Source: Rhodanobacter sp. LX-99
GTDB lineage: Bacteria > Pseudomonadota > Gammaproteobacteria > Xanthomonadales > Rhodanobacteraceae
DNA: 64,000 bases
Direction of reading: 5' to 3'
Assembly: GCF_018599185.1 (NCBI RefSeq)
Contig: NZ_JAHFVL010000004.1
Span: 62,001 to 126,000, forward strand
Shown here: in pieces, positions 1 to 8,363 of the stretch
Position numbering within the stretch: position 1 is the first letter of the stretch
How the letters are laid out: the number at the start of each line of letters is the position of its first letter
Notes under the pieces: model-generated
Database searches by the model: none
What the model saw: the letters and a program-made list of their open reading frames with translations, nothing else
What the model was told of the DNA's origin: nothing
Made by a program: the position numbers and the translations under genes

Positions 1-875
1 ACGTCAACAATCTGCTCAATCTCTCCGACGCGTTCGTGGCCGCCTGGCTGCCCGGGACCGAAGGCGAGGGCGTGGCGGACGTGCTGTTCTCAGGCCATTC
101 CGGCGCGGGTGCCTACGACTTCAGCGGAACACTCGCCATGCCGTGGCCGGGCGTACCTTGTCCCGACGCGGGCGACAGCGGGATCAAGGCGACCCGCTGG
201 CTGTTCGCGCCCGGCTACGGGCTGCATTATTCCGGCAAGCATGAGATGGCCACGCTGCCCACCTATCCCGCCGTCGACGCGTGCGCCGGAGCGTCGGTGC
301 TGTCGGTGTTTCACACGCTTGCCGTGCCGCCGTTCTCGCTCTACCTGGCCGATGAGAACCCGGAGCATCCCGCGCACGACATCGGTTCCGATCTGAACGC
401 CGTCACCGAGTGGCCGGCCGGCCATCCGGTGCTGCGCCTGCGCACGGTCCAGGTCAACACCCAGCAGGACGCCAAGTCCGTCACCTGGCTCGGCGCCGGC
501 CGGTTCTTCGCGCGGAGCGCCCAGCCAAGGAGCCTGATGCCGCTGGTGTCCGCCCACGCCGCCTTGCAGTTCGACGTGGTGATCGCCACGCCCGCCAAAG
601 GGCCGGTGAAGGTGTACATGGGGTGTGGCGACCGCTGCACGGGGAGTGTCGATCTTGCGCACACCTTCGCCACCTACGCGAACGGCGCCCGCCACACCGT
701 ATCGATTCCGCTGGAGTGCTTCGTCAAGAGCGGCGCCGACCTATCGCGCGTCGACGTGCCGTTCGGCGTGCTGGCAGCGCCGCCGTTTTCCGCCGCGTTT
801 GCCGACGTGAAAATCGTCGCGGGCACGAGGGATGGACGTACCGACTTGCCATGCGCAAGCCTGGATGCTCCGTGA
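1..875 (+). CDS. GH3 family beta-glucosidase, C-terminal part (partial)
   Basis: The reading frame is open from the left edge (first full codon at base 3), so the start lies outside the window. The early motif GTEGEGVADVLF is typical of the GH3 C-terminal (alpha/beta sandwich) domain. The remaining ~230 residues resemble the galactose-binding-like C-terminal extension of ExoP-type exo-1,4-beta-glucosidases. The family removes terminal glucose from beta-glucans and cello-oligosaccharides, usually in the periplasm or outside the cell; N-terminal signals cannot be seen here. The next gene is a GH30 enzyme on the same strand 37-55 bases downstream, so the two probably form a glycan-degrading unit. 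The family is well supported; the exact substrate is not. Confidence 0.85.
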   Translation, partial: VNNLLNLSDAFVAAWLPGTEGEGVADVLFSGHSGAGAYDFSGTLAMPWPGVPCPDAGDSGIKATRWLFAPGYGLHYSGKHEMATLPTYPAVDACAGASVLSVFHTLAVPPFSLYLADENPEHPAHDIGSDLNAVTEWPAGHPVLRLRTVQVNTQQDAKSVTWLGAGRFFARSAQPRSLMPLVSAHAALQFDVVIATPAKGPVKVYMGCGDRCTGSVDLAHTFATYANGARHTVSIPLECFVKSGADLSRVDVPFGVLAAPPFSAAFADVKIVAGTRDGRTDLPCASLDAP

Positions 876-911
876 GCGTGGGGTTGTCGCAACTGAACCG
901 CACCGTGGGCG

Positions 912-2525
912 ATGGGCTTAGTGCGCACCATGGATGAGCACAAAGGCGTTCCCGGCTGGATGGCCATTGCTTGCATCGCCCTGATCAGCCTGCTCGCGCT
1001 GGTGGCCCTTTATGCGTCGCGCCGCGAGCCTTCCACGGTAAGGGCCGAAGTTACCGTGACGCCGCATCCGGCAGCGGCCCCGATCAGGCTGTGGTTGAGC
1101 ACGGCGGATCGCCGGCTGCGCCTGGCGCGGCAGCCCGACATCGAGAAGAGTGCCGGCGAGTCGCTGCCCACCGACGTGGTCATCGACATCGGCAAGAAAT
1201 ACCAATCCATCGTCGGCTTCGGGGCAGCGTTGACGGACTCGTCGGCGTGGTTGCTTCAGAACAAGCTGAACGAGGGGCAGCGCGATGCATTGTTGCGCGA
1301 ACTGTTCGGTCCACCGCCCGGCCTCAATCTGAACATGGCGCGCCTGACCATCGGCGCCTCGGATTTTTCGCTGCAGCACTACACCCTGGACGATCTTCCC
1401 GCCGGCGAGGTCGATCCGCAGTTGCTGCATTTCAACGTCGCCTCCAATCTGCGCGACGTGATACCGACCGTGCGCGAGGTCCTGTCCGTCAACCCGCAGC
1501 TGCGCATCATCGCGTCGCCATGGAGCGCCCCGGCGTGGATGAAGACCAGCGCGAACCTGATCGGCGGGGAGCTGCTGCCGCAGTTCGAAAGCGCGTACGC
1601 GGACTATCTCGTCAAGTACCTCGACACCTACCGCGGGTACGGCATCCCCATCTTCGCCCTGACCTTGCAGAACGAGCCGGGCTTCGTGCCGGTGACCTAC
1701 CCGGGCATGGAAGTGCCCGCGGCCACGCGGGCGCGCATCATCGCGCAGTATCTCGGCCCGGCGCTGGCAAGCCGCAAGCCGAGAACACGCATTCTCGGCT
1801 GGGACCACAACTGGGATGCGCCGGAACAACCCCTGGGCGTGCTGGCCGATCCCGATGCGGCGCGCTATGTCGACGGCATTGCCTGGCACTGCTACAGCGG
1901 CACCCCGTCTGCGCAGAGCGATGTGCATCGCGCGTATCCCGGGAAGGATGCCTACATCACCGAGTGCTCGGGCGGCGACTGGGAGTCCGCGCGAAACGGC
2001 GAGCTGATGTGGTTCGCGCGCGACCTGCTGCTTGCCGGGCTCAGGCATTGGGCGCGCGGTGTCGTGTACTGGAACCTGGTGCTCGACGAGCAGCACGGCC
2101 CGCATCTCGGCGGGTGCGACCTCTGCAAGGGCGTGGTCACGATCGACTCGCGCACGGGCGAGGTGAGCCGCAACGACGAGTATTACGCGTTCGCGCATTT
2201 CAGCCGGTTTGTCCTGCCCGGTGCGGTCCGCGTGGGGTCCGGCGAAACCGACAAGGAGATCAACAATGTGGCCTTCCAGAACGCTTCCGGCGGATCGGTC
2301 GTCCTGGTGATGGTAAACAGCCATGTTGATGCGCGCCGTGTCACCGTGACGCAGGAGCAGACCCGTTTCCAGTACACGTTGCCGCCGCAGAGCGTGGCGA
2401 CTTTCGTGTGGGACCCGGATCAGGCCGGCGAACCCGCGGATGCGACAGGCTTGCCGCCGGTCGGGAAGACGCCCGGCGCCCCGGCCACGAGCGGCACCAT
2501 CGGCGAGCGCAAGCTGGTGGAGTGA
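912..2525 (+). CDS. GH30 family glycoside hydrolase (glucosylceramidase-like)
   Basis: A 537-residue protein with an N-terminal hydrophobic segment (about residues 16-36), which acts as a membrane anchor or uncleaved signal. The GH30 hallmarks are in order: VGFGAALTDSSAW near residue 101, SPWSAPAWMK near 202, the acid/base glutamate in LTLQNEPGF (Glu255) and the nucleophile in YITECSGG (Glu351). A beta-sandwich domain closes the protein and a Pro/Gly-rich tail follows. The family cleaves beta-glucosidic bonds in glucosylceramide or beta-1,6-glucan. The start could also be the ATG at 930 (6 residues shorter); neither has a strong ribosome site. It follows the GH3 gene, suggesting joint action on a beta-glucan. 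Confidence 0.9.
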   Translation: MGLVRTMDEHKGVPGWMAIACIALISLLALVALYASRREPSTVRAEVTVTPHPAAAPIRLWLSTADRRLRLARQPDIEKSAGESLPTDVVIDIGKKYQSIVGFGAALTDSSAWLLQNKLNEGQRDALLRELFGPPPGLNLNMARLTIGASDFSLQHYTLDDLPAGEVDPQLLHFNVASNLRDVIPTVREVLSVNPQLRIIASPWSAPAWMKTSANLIGGELLPQFESAYADYLVKYLDTYRGYGIPIFALTLQNEPGFVPVTYPGMEVPAATRARIIAQYLGPALASRKPRTRILGWDHNWDAPEQPLGVLADPDAARYVDGIAWHCYSGTPSAQSDVHRAYPGKDAYITECSGGDWESARNGELMWFARDLLLAGLRHWARGVVYWNLVLDEQHGPHLGGCDLCKGVVTIDSRTGEVSRNDEYYAFAHFSRFVLPGAVRVGSGETDKEINNVAFQNASGGSVVLVMVNSHVDARRVTVTQEQTRFQYTLPPQSVATFVWDPDQAGEPADATGLPPVGKTPGAPATSGTIGERKLVE

Positions 2526-2717
2526 TGCCGTGTTTCGGCACGCACCTTGTCCATCGACGGAGCGCACGATGCGCCCGACTTTCCGTTGGCCCCGCAACGT
2601 CGTGGCCATGGCGATGTTCTTTGCGGCAGCGTCTCGCTTCGGCGCGCCGTGGCGGTTGGCGTTTCAGTCCGGTGTTAAAGTCGCAGGCATCGATGTCCAT
2701 GCAGAGCGAGTGACGTG

Positions 2718-3656
2718 ATGACTGACGCCCCCTATCCGATCGGCACGCCCGGACGTCCCTGGGGGACGGGGGAAATCGCTGCCTGGCGGTCACGACAGGC
2801 CGTGCGGCGCAGCTACGAAACGGAAGTGCTGGGCGTGATCGAGACCCTGCGCTCGCGCTTCGACGTCTCGGAGTACGGCCGGCTCGATTACGCGCCCGAC
2901 AGCTACCCGCTGTTTGCGATCAAGAGCCGCGACTGGCGCGACGAGCTTCCCTGTGTGCTGGTGACCGGCGGCGTGCATGGCTACGAGACCAGTGGCGTGC
3001 ACGGGGCGCTGCAGTTCGCCGACCGGCATGCGGCGGACTATGCGGGGCGGGTCAACCTGCTCGTGGCGCCGTGCGTCAGCCCGTGGGGCTACGAGCGCAT
3101 CCACCGCTGGAACCCGGACGCGCTCGATCCGAACCGCTCGTTCCGCGACGACAGCCCGGCGCCGGAATCGGCGGCGCTGATGCGCCTGGTCGCGCCGCTG
3201 CGCGACCGCGTGCTGGCGCACATCGACCTGCACGAAACCACCGATACCGACGAGTCCGAATTCCGCCCGGCGCTGGCCGCCCGCGACGGCAAGGCGTATG
3301 AGCCGGGGGAGATTCCCGACGGCTTCTACCTGGTCGACGACAGCGAGCATCCGCAGCCGGCGTTCCAGCGCGCGATCATCGCGGCGGTGGCGAAGGTCAC
3401 CCACATCGCGCCGGCCGATGCGAAGGGCGAGATCATCGGTTCGCCGACGGTCGCGCCGGGCGTCATCGAGTACGCGCTGAAGCGGCTCGGCCTTTGCGCC
3501 GGCATCACCAGCGCGCCGTACAGGACCACCACCGAGGTCTATCCGGACAGCCCGCGGGCGACGCCGGAGCAATGCAACGCTGCGCAGGCGGCGGCGGTCT
3601 GCGCGGCGATCGACTTCGCGCTGGCGCACCCTGCGGGGGTGGCGGCCGGGCGCTGA
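2718..3656 (+). CDS. M14 family zinc carboxypeptidase-like protein
   Basis: A 312-residue cytoplasmic protein without a signal peptide. Zinc ligands of the M14 fold are visible: His87 and Glu90 in VTGGVHGYETSG, and His172 in HIDLHE. The substrate-binding pair Asn139-Arg140 sits in LDPNRSF. A glutamate in TTTEVYPDS near the C-terminus is a candidate catalytic base. The family contains carboxypeptidases and AstE/AspA-like deacylases; this one looks closest to the uncharacterised bacterial M14 peptidases of about 300 residues. An in-frame GTG lies immediately before the chosen ATG. It stands alone between the GH30 gene and a convergent CPBP gene. Confidence 0.85.
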   Translation: MTDAPYPIGTPGRPWGTGEIAAWRSRQAVRRSYETEVLGVIETLRSRFDVSEYGRLDYAPDSYPLFAIKSRDWRDELPCVLVTGGVHGYETSGVHGALQFADRHAADYAGRVNLLVAPCVSPWGYERIHRWNPDALDPNRSFRDDSPAPESAALMRLVAPLRDRVLAHIDLHETTDTDESEFRPALAARDGKAYEPGEIPDGFYLVDDSEHPQPAFQRAIIAAVAKVTHIAPADAKGEIIGSPTVAPGVIEYALKRLGLCAGITSAPYRTTTEVYPDSPRATPEQCNAAQAAAVCAAIDFALAHPAGVAAGR

Positions 3657-3690
3657 TTCGGCAGCACATGCCGGCGTCAGCAGCCTGGTC

Positions 3691-4551
3691 TCAGGCTGGC
3701 CGCAACTCGCCGCGGCGACGCCAGAACACCACCGCCACCACGATGCCCACCAGCGGCAGCATGAAGCCGAACTCGTCGATCGCGTAAGGGGTGATGCGGC
3801 CGTGCGGGCCGGTGATCGGCGTGAGCCAGGTCTGGATGAACAGGTTGTGGCTGGCGTGCAGGATCGCAGCCGGCCACAGGCTGCCGGAGCGCAGGCGCAA
3901 CCAGGCAAAGGCGAAGCTCAACGCCATCACCATGACCGCGAAGCACGGGATCGAGAACCACCACGGGGTACCGGCGTTGTAGTCGGCGAACAGCAGGATC
4001 GGCAGATGCCAGACCGCCCATATCGCCCCGGTGAAAAGCGTGCCGCGCGTGAAGCCAAAGGCACGCGTCGCCTCCTCGGTCAGGAAGCCCCGCCAGCCGA
4101 TCTCCTCGCCCAGTCCGGAGGACACGCTGCGCACCATGCCCACCGTTCCCAGCAGGAGCAGCGAGCCGCCGGCGATCAGCCAGGCCGGCGCGGCCGGCCA
4201 ACCGAGGCTTTTGGCCATGCGTTCGAAAAACGCGGGGTTGCCGAACTCGCCCATGCCGCCAAGCCAGATGACGACGTAGGCCGTGCCCGCGTAGGCAACC
4301 GGCAGCAGGTAGGCCATCCAGATCCAGCGCCAGCGGCCCCAGCTCCAGCCCAGCTCGGCCAGCGGCTTGCCGGTCAGCCGGCAGGCCAGCAGCGCGGCCG
4401 TGCCCGGGCTCCACATCAGGCCGGTCACGTACAAGCCCATGCCGCCGCCGACATGGCCGCCGCCGATGATCAGTGCGTAGAACACCGCGCTGAGGGCGAA
4501 GGTGAGCAACAGGAAGATGCCGATTCTCGACTGCGGACGATCGATCGCCAT
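3691..4551 (-). CDS. CPBP family intramembrane metalloprotease
   Basis: A 286-residue polytopic membrane protein with about eight hydrophobic segments. It carries the CPBP/Abi motifs: EEIGWRGFL (the paired glutamates and arginine), a histidine in AVWHLPILL, and LHASHNLF. The family (Rce1/CaaX-like) cleaves or binds membrane substrates. In bacteria many members have no known substrate, and some confer bacteriocin self-immunity. It is convergent with the M14 gene and divergent from the PH-domain gene at 4705, with about 150 bases between the two starts. Family assignment is firm; the role is unknown. Confidence 0.88.
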   Translation of the reverse strand: MAIDRPQSRIGIFLLLTFALSAVFYALIIGGGHVGGGMGLYVTGLMWSPGTAALLACRLTGKPLAELGWSWGRWRWIWMAYLLPVAYAGTAYVVIWLGGMGEFGNPAFFERMAKSLGWPAAPAWLIAGGSLLLLGTVGMVRSVSSGLGEEIGWRGFLTEEATRAFGFTRGTLFTGAIWAVWHLPILLFADYNAGTPWWFSIPCFAVMVMALSFAFAWLRLRSGSLWPAAILHASHNLFIQTWLTPITGPHGRITPYAIDEFGFMLPLVGIVVAVVFWRRRGELRPA

Positions 4552-4704
4552 GATGCCGGCCCCTGGGGATGCGTCGGCGTAGATAACGCCAAAGCGGTGC
4601 CGGCCGCAAGCGCCGCACCCGCGTCCGTGTCGTCCGGCATGATGCAGCGGCCGCCAACGCGGCTAATCTACGGGCCTGGTCCAGAGATACGGGTGGAGAC
4701 GGCG

Positions 4705-5223
4705 ATGGAGTCAGCAACCAAGCGATGCCCGGCGTGCGCGGAAGAGATCCAGGCGGCTGCGCACAAATGCCGGTTCTGCGGGACGGACATCGACAGCTAC
4801 GTGGCGGCACACGAAGCGACGGTGGAGAAGGAGCTGTTTTCGGGGCACCCGAAAGTCATCTACACCTTCAGCCAATATGTGCTGGCGGTGTGCACGCTCG
4901 GCGTCGCCCTGCTGGTCTACTGGATCCGCAGCCTGGGCACCACGTTCACCATCACCACGCAGCGCGTGCAGGTTGAGCGCGGCCTGTTCTCCAAGGCCAA
5001 GGACAACCTCGAACTGTTCCGGGTCGACCACTTCGACGTGTTGAAGCCGTTCGGCATGCGCCTGCTGGGTCAGTGCCGGGTGCATCTGCACTCGTCCGAC
5101 CAGGACATGTCGTCGGTCTCGCTGTACGGCATCCCCGGACTGGAGCCGATGGCCGAAACGCTCCGCGATTGCTCCCTGCGCGAGCGCGCCCGTCGCCGCG
5201 TGCTGCCGGTGGAGCATATGTAA
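4705..5223 (+). CDS. Zinc-ribbon plus PH (bPH2/DUF304-type) membrane protein
   Basis: A 172-residue protein. Residues 8-26 form a zinc ribbon (CPAC...CRFC). A hydrophobic segment around YVLAVCTLGVALLVYW is followed by a bacterial PH domain with FTITTQRVQVERGLFSK and a conserved LFRVDHFDVLKP segment. The open frame runs much further upstream, but the ATG at 4705 is preceded by GGAGAC at a good spacing and removes sequence antisense to the CPBP gene, so the long form is rejected. bPH2 proteins sit on the inner membrane with unknown ligands. It is a single gene, divergent from the CPBP protease. Confidence 0.82.
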   Translation: MESATKRCPACAEEIQAAAHKCRFCGTDIDSYVAAHEATVEKELFSGHPKVIYTFSQYVLAVCTLGVALLVYWIRSLGTTFTITTQRVQVERGLFSKAKDNLELFRVDHFDVLKPFGMRLLGQCRVHLHSSDQDMSSVSLYGIPGLEPMAETLRDCSLRERARRRVLPVEHM

Positions 5224-5332
5224 CCACCGTTTGCATCGTTCCGCGAAAACCAATCCGGCGCGGCGTGCATTTCCGCAGGGCGATAGCGGAGAAAACCGCA
5301 CTCTTGCCCGGGTCCAACGCACGAGGCATCCC

Positions 5333-5872
5333 ATGTCGCTCAAGCCCGATTTCGAACTGATGGCCCGCTACAACCAGTGGATGAATGCGCGGCTCTATGC
5401 GGCCGCCGCGCAGCTGGACGAGACGGAACTGCATGCGGACCGGGGCGCGTTCTTCGGCTCGATCGCCGCCACGCTGGATCACATCCTCGTTGCCGACACG
5501 CACTGGCTGAAGCGCTTCGCGGAGGCCATGCCCGGTCTGGCCTCGCTCGACTACGTGCGCGCGCTGCCGCTGCCCGAGCCGGTCCGCGGCATCACGTTTC
5601 CCGACTTCGCGCGGCTGCGCAGCGAACGCGAGGCGATGGACGCGGCGATCGTGGACTTCACCTGCGAGGCCAGCGACGACCTGTATGCCCGTCCGCTGAG
5701 CTACGTCAACAGCGCCGGCGAATCGCACACCAAACTGTCCGGGCTGGTGCTGCGCCACGTCTTCAACCACCAGACCCATCACCGCGGCCAGGTCACCACC
5801 TTGTTCAGCCAGCTCGGCATCGACGTCGGCGTGACGGATCTGTCCGCACTGATTCCGGAGCGCCTCGACTGA
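5333..5872 (+). CDS. DinB family protein (putative metal-dependent enzyme)
   Basis: A 179-residue, four-helix-bundle DinB/YfiT-type protein. The three-histidine metal site is visible: His50 in ATLDHILVADTHWL and two histidines in HQTHHRGQVTTL. Family members include nickel- or zinc-binding thiol-dependent transferases (bacillithiol or mycothiol S-transferases), but the Gammaproteobacterial members mostly have no known substrate. A longer in-frame start at 5231 would add 34 low-complexity residues and is not favoured. About 115 bases separate it from the PH-domain gene upstream. Confidence 0.85.
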   Translation: MSLKPDFELMARYNQWMNARLYAAAAQLDETELHADRGAFFGSIAATLDHILVADTHWLKRFAEAMPGLASLDYVRALPLPEPVRGITFPDFARLRSEREAMDAAIVDFTCEASDDLYARPLSYVNSAGESHTKLSGLVLRHVFNHQTHHRGQVTTLFSQLGIDVGVTDLSALIPERLD

Positions 5873-5978
5873 GTCCAGCGGCGCGGCATGACACGCCGCT
5901 CGTGGGCGCCTTCGGCTTCCATGAATCGTGCTCGCCTTGCCCGACGGCACCTGGCTGCGCTGCGCGGAATGGCTGTGC

Positions 5979-5984
5979 TAGCAT
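5979..5984 (+). promoter_or_regulatory. Possible -10 box for the manganese riboswitch leader
   Basis: TAGCAT inside TGCTAGCAT ends about 12 bases before the conserved GGGGAGTAGC of the riboswitch, a good position for a sigma-70 -10 element. No convincing -35 hexamer is seen at 16-18 bases upstream, so this is only a candidate. Confidence 0.35.
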
Positions 5985-5987
5985 CGG

Positions 5988-6112
5988 GCGCTGAAGGGGA
6001 GTAGCTCCCGATCGCTGTCGCCGTCATTACGGGCTTTGGCTCCGGTGCAGCAGCAAGCCACCCGATGGTTTGCGAGCAAGACCTTCGCCGTTCCACGGCG
6101 AAGGTGCGTCCA
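5988..6112 (+). ncRNA. yybP-ykoY manganese riboswitch
   Basis: The two conserved loops of the Mn2+-sensing yybP-ykoY class are present: GGGGAGTAGC at 5996-6005 and GAGCAAGACC at 6074-6083. The second runs straight into a 10-bp hairpin (6082-6104, arms CCTTCGCCGT and ACGGCGAAGG), as in the class consensus. Known members bind Mn2+ between these loops and switch on manganese exporters or TerC/UPF0016-type proteins. Here the next genes in the same direction are a zinc-ribbon protein and a TerC protein, which fits. The expression platform probably lies in 6113-6300; I do not see an obvious U-tract terminator, so translational control is possible. Confidence 0.9.
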
Positions 6113-6306
6113 TCACAGATGCCTTTCCGGCCGTGGCCTTTTGAGCCTTGCTGGAGCATCCGCATGCCACTGGACGTCCATACGAAGTCGTGAAGCGCGC
6201 TTGCGCGCGTTCATCGTTTCCGTTTGCCGGGACTTGCCCCGGCAGGCTGGCCCGCGCATCCGCGTGGCTGGCGCCAACCCTTCATGCAACACCCGAGGAA
6301 TACCCC

Positions 6307-6588
6307 ATGCTGTGTCCTGCCTGCAAAGACGTGCACCTCTCGATGACCGATCGTCAGGGCATCGAAATCGATTACTGCCCCGGCTGCCGCGGCATCTGGC
6401 TCGACCGCGGCGAGCTCGACCGGCTCATCGAGCGCTCTGAACGGACCGCTCCGGCGCCTGCGCAGACAGCCCCGTTCAATCGCGACTATCCGCCGCCGCA
6501 TCGCGGCGACCGCCGTGGCGATCACCCGCATCATGAGCATCGGCCCCGGCGGCGCAAGTCGCTGCTGGGGGAGCTGTTCGATTTCTGA
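6307..6588 (+). CDS. TFIIB-type zinc-ribbon protein (zf-TFIIB)
   Basis: A 93-residue protein starting with a compact zinc ribbon: CPAC at residues 3-6 and CPGCRGIWLDRGELD, the signature of the zf-TFIIB family. The C-terminal half is rich in Pro, Arg and His (PPPHRGDRRGDHPHHEHRPRRR), with a C-terminal LLGELFDF. The function of these small proteins is unknown. The ATG at 6307 is chosen because AGGAA lies 7-8 bases upstream; a longer frame from 6148 would overlap leader RNA. It lies between the Mn2+ riboswitch and terC and so is probably co-regulated by manganese. The His-rich tail could bind metal, but this is speculation. Confidence 0.82.
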   Translation: MLCPACKDVHLSMTDRQGIEIDYCPGCRGIWLDRGELDRLIERSERTAPAPAQTAPFNRDYPPPHRGDRRGDHPHHEHRPRRRKSLLGELFDF

Positions 6589-6645
6589 TCGGGCGACGGT
6601 TCCGTTTTTCCGCGCCATCCACCACCGCGCCGTCACGCCGCCCAT

Positions 6646-6661
6646 GGCGTGATGGCGCGCC
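6646..6661 (+). repeat. 16-bp direct repeat flanking terC, copy 1
   Basis: GGCGTGATGGCGCGCC occurs here just before terC and again at 7478-7493 just after its stop codon. A near copy (GGCGTGATGGCACG) occurs near 18066. It may be a REP-like unit or chance in GC-rich DNA. Confidence 0.5.
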
Positions 6662-6688
6662 ACCCCTCGTCCATCGAAGAGACTTCCC

Positions 6689-7450
6689 ATGGAATTGCTG
6701 GCCAATCCCGAAACTTGGATCGCCCTCGCCACGCTGACCGCGCTCGAGTTGGTGCTCGGCATCGACAACATCATTTTCATCTCGATCCTGGCCGGCAAGC
6801 TGCCGGCGGAACGACGCGACAAGGCGCGCCGCGTCGGCATCATCCTGGCGGCGGTGACCCGGCTGGGGCTGCTGCTGGCGATCGCCTGGATCGTCGGGCT
6901 GACCGCGCCGCTGTTCTCGCTGCTCGGGCATGCGTTCTCGTGGCGCGACCTGATCCTGATCGGCGGCGGCCTGTTTCTGATCGGCAAGGCCACGCACGAG
7001 ATCCACCAGAAGCTGGAGGGCGCCACCGAGCAGGTGACGGTGGGCGCGGCGGCGACGTTCGGCGGCGTGATCGCGCAGATCATGCTGCTCGACATCGTGT
7101 TCTCGCTCGACTCCATCATCACCGCGGTCGGCATGGTCGACGAGCGCTGGGTGATGGTCACCGCGATCCTCGCCTCGATCGGTTTCATGCTGATGTTCGC
7201 CCGGCCCATCGGCGAGTTCGTCGAGCGCCACCCCACGGTCAAGGTGCTCGCGCTGAGCTTCCTGATCATGATCGGCCTGGTGCTCATGGCGGACGGCTTC
7301 GGCCAGCACATTCCCAAGGGCTACATCTATGCCGCGATGGCTTTCTCGGTGTTCGTGGAGCTGATCAACCTGTGGATCCGCCGGCGCGCGAGCAGGCAGG
7401 TGGCGCCGGTGGCATTGCACGAGAAGTACGCGCAGGGCGGCGCCGAATAG
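6689..7450 (+). CDS. TerC family integral membrane protein (probable Mn2+ efflux)
   Basis: A 253-residue protein with about seven transmembrane segments. It carries the TerC motif ELVLGIDNIIFISI near residues 20-33 and the repeat-related LLDIVFSLDSIITAVGM near 135-151, whose acidic residues lie in the membrane. TerC proteins of the YkoY/MeeF type are linked to manganese export and to metalation of exported proteins. The upstream yybP-ykoY riboswitch (5988-6112) supports a manganese role rather than tellurite resistance. It is 100 bases downstream of the zinc-ribbon gene and probably on the same transcript. A GC-rich hairpin without a T-tract follows the stop. Confidence 0.9.
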   Translation: MELLANPETWIALATLTALELVLGIDNIIFISILAGKLPAERRDKARRVGIILAAVTRLGLLLAIAWIVGLTAPLFSLLGHAFSWRDLILIGGGLFLIGKATHEIHQKLEGATEQVTVGAAATFGGVIAQIMLLDIVFSLDSIITAVGMVDERWVMVTAILASIGFMLMFARPIGEFVERHPTVKVLALSFLIMIGLVLMADGFGQHIPKGYIYAAMAFSVFVELINLWIRRRASRQVAPVALHEKYAQGGAE

Positions 7451-7477
7451 GTTTGCGGGAGTGCCGCGCGGCGCGCC

Positions 7478-7493
7478 GGCGTGATGGCGCGCC
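7478..7493 (+). repeat. 16-bp direct repeat flanking terC, copy 2
   Basis: The sequence is identical to 6646-6661. It overlaps a GC-rich dyad (GGCGCGCC...GGCGCGCC, 7470-7493) that could act as a weak transcription stop after terC. Confidence 0.5.
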
Positions 7494-7573
7494 GCCGCTG
7501 GCGGCTCTCATCGGAAGTTCCGCCGTGGCTTGAAGCTGTCCGGTTTCGCGCAGGGTTCACGCGGCCGCCATCG

Positions 7574-7812
7574 TTCCGGATACGAATGGCACTTACTTGA
7601 GCCCGTTCGTCCTGAGCGTAGGCCGAAGGCCGCACGCGGGGAGTGGCCAATGGATGGCCACGGCTTCGAGGAGCGAGGAAGTCGAAGGGCATACCGACGA
7701 TGGATTGGCCATGTCGGGCGGCGCTTCGACTCCGCCCGCTGCGCGGGCTACGCTCAGCGCGAACGGTTGGGAGTGGGGCGGCCCCCAAGTAAGTGCCATT
7801 CATTCCGGATAC
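7574..7812. mobile_element. MITE-like element with 16-bp perfect terminal inverted repeats and 10-bp direct repeats
   Basis: GAATGGCACTTACTTG (7584-7599) is matched by its exact reverse complement at 7786-7801. The pair is flanked by identical TTCCGGATAC at 7574-7583 and 7803-7812, with one extra base on the right. This is the layout expected of a small non-autonomous transposon plus target duplication. The ~218-bp element encodes no protein. Inside lie two divergent copies of a TTCG...TGAGCGTAG / CTACGCTCAGCGCGAA repeat of the kind dispersed in xanthomonad genomes. A ~10-bp duplication is compatible with IS4-type transposases, but I cannot name the parent IS. Confidence 0.8.
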
Positions 7813-7841
7813 CATGATTCTCCTGCGGCTCAGAACCCTGC

Positions 7842-8363
7842 ATGACCATGCTGCGCGACGCCACTCCCGCCGACTTCCCTGCCATCCTCGCCCTCAACGA
7901 GGCGTTCGTGGCGGTGCTGAGTCCGCTCGACGAGGCGCGGCTGGCGCGGCTGCATGCGCAGGCGGCGCTGCATCGGGTGACCGAGCGGGACGGGCGGGTC
8001 GAGGCATTCCTGCTCGCGTTCCGCGAAGGGGCGGACTACGACAGCCCGAACTACCGCTGGTTCGCGCAGCGCTATCCGCGCTTCCTCTACGTGGATCGCA
8101 TCGTGGTGGCCGGCAGCGCGCAGGCACGTGGTGCCGGCAGCCGGCTCTACCGCGAGCTCTACGCGCTGGCGGTGCACGATGCGGTGCCGCTGATCACCTG
8201 CGAGTTCGACGTCGAACCGCCCAACCCGGCATCCGAACGTTTCCACGCCAGGCTGGGTTTTCGCGAAGTGGGTCGGCAGCAACTGCATGGCGGACGCAAG
8301 ACCGTCTCGCTGCAGGCGCTCGATGTCGCCGCGGGCGACACGCCACTGGCCGCCGCCGGCTGA
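7842..8363 (+). CDS. GNAT family N-acetyltransferase
   Basis: A 173-residue protein with the GNAT layout: an N-terminal ATPADFPAILALNEAFV helix start, the central VDRIVVAGSAQARGAGSRLY segment (motif A, acetyl-CoA pyrophosphate loop, here with an altered Q/RxxGxG pattern), and the C-terminal NPASERFHARLGFREVGRQ motif B. The substrate is unknown. An alternative ATG exists two codons later. It lies immediately right of the MITE-like element, so its promoter region may have been disturbed or supplied by that insertion. Confidence 0.85.
   Translation: MTMLRDATPADFPAILALNEAFVAVLSPLDEARLARLHAQAALHRVTERDGRVEAFLLAFREGADYDSPNYRWFAQRYPRFLYVDRIVVAGSAQARGAGSRLYRELYALAVHDAVPLITCEFDVEPPNPASERFHARLGFREVGRQQLHGGRKTVSLQALDVAAGDTPLAAAG

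Noticed and set aside
2526..2717. Short overlapping frames between the GH30 and M14 genes
   Set aside because: Composition is basic and unlike a protein, there is no ribosome site, and the frames run into the M14 gene.
3802..4704. N-terminal extension of the PH-domain protein frame
   Set aside because: It runs antisense to the CPBP protease gene, has a Gln/Arg/Ala-rich composition, and the ATG at 4705 has a good ribosome site.
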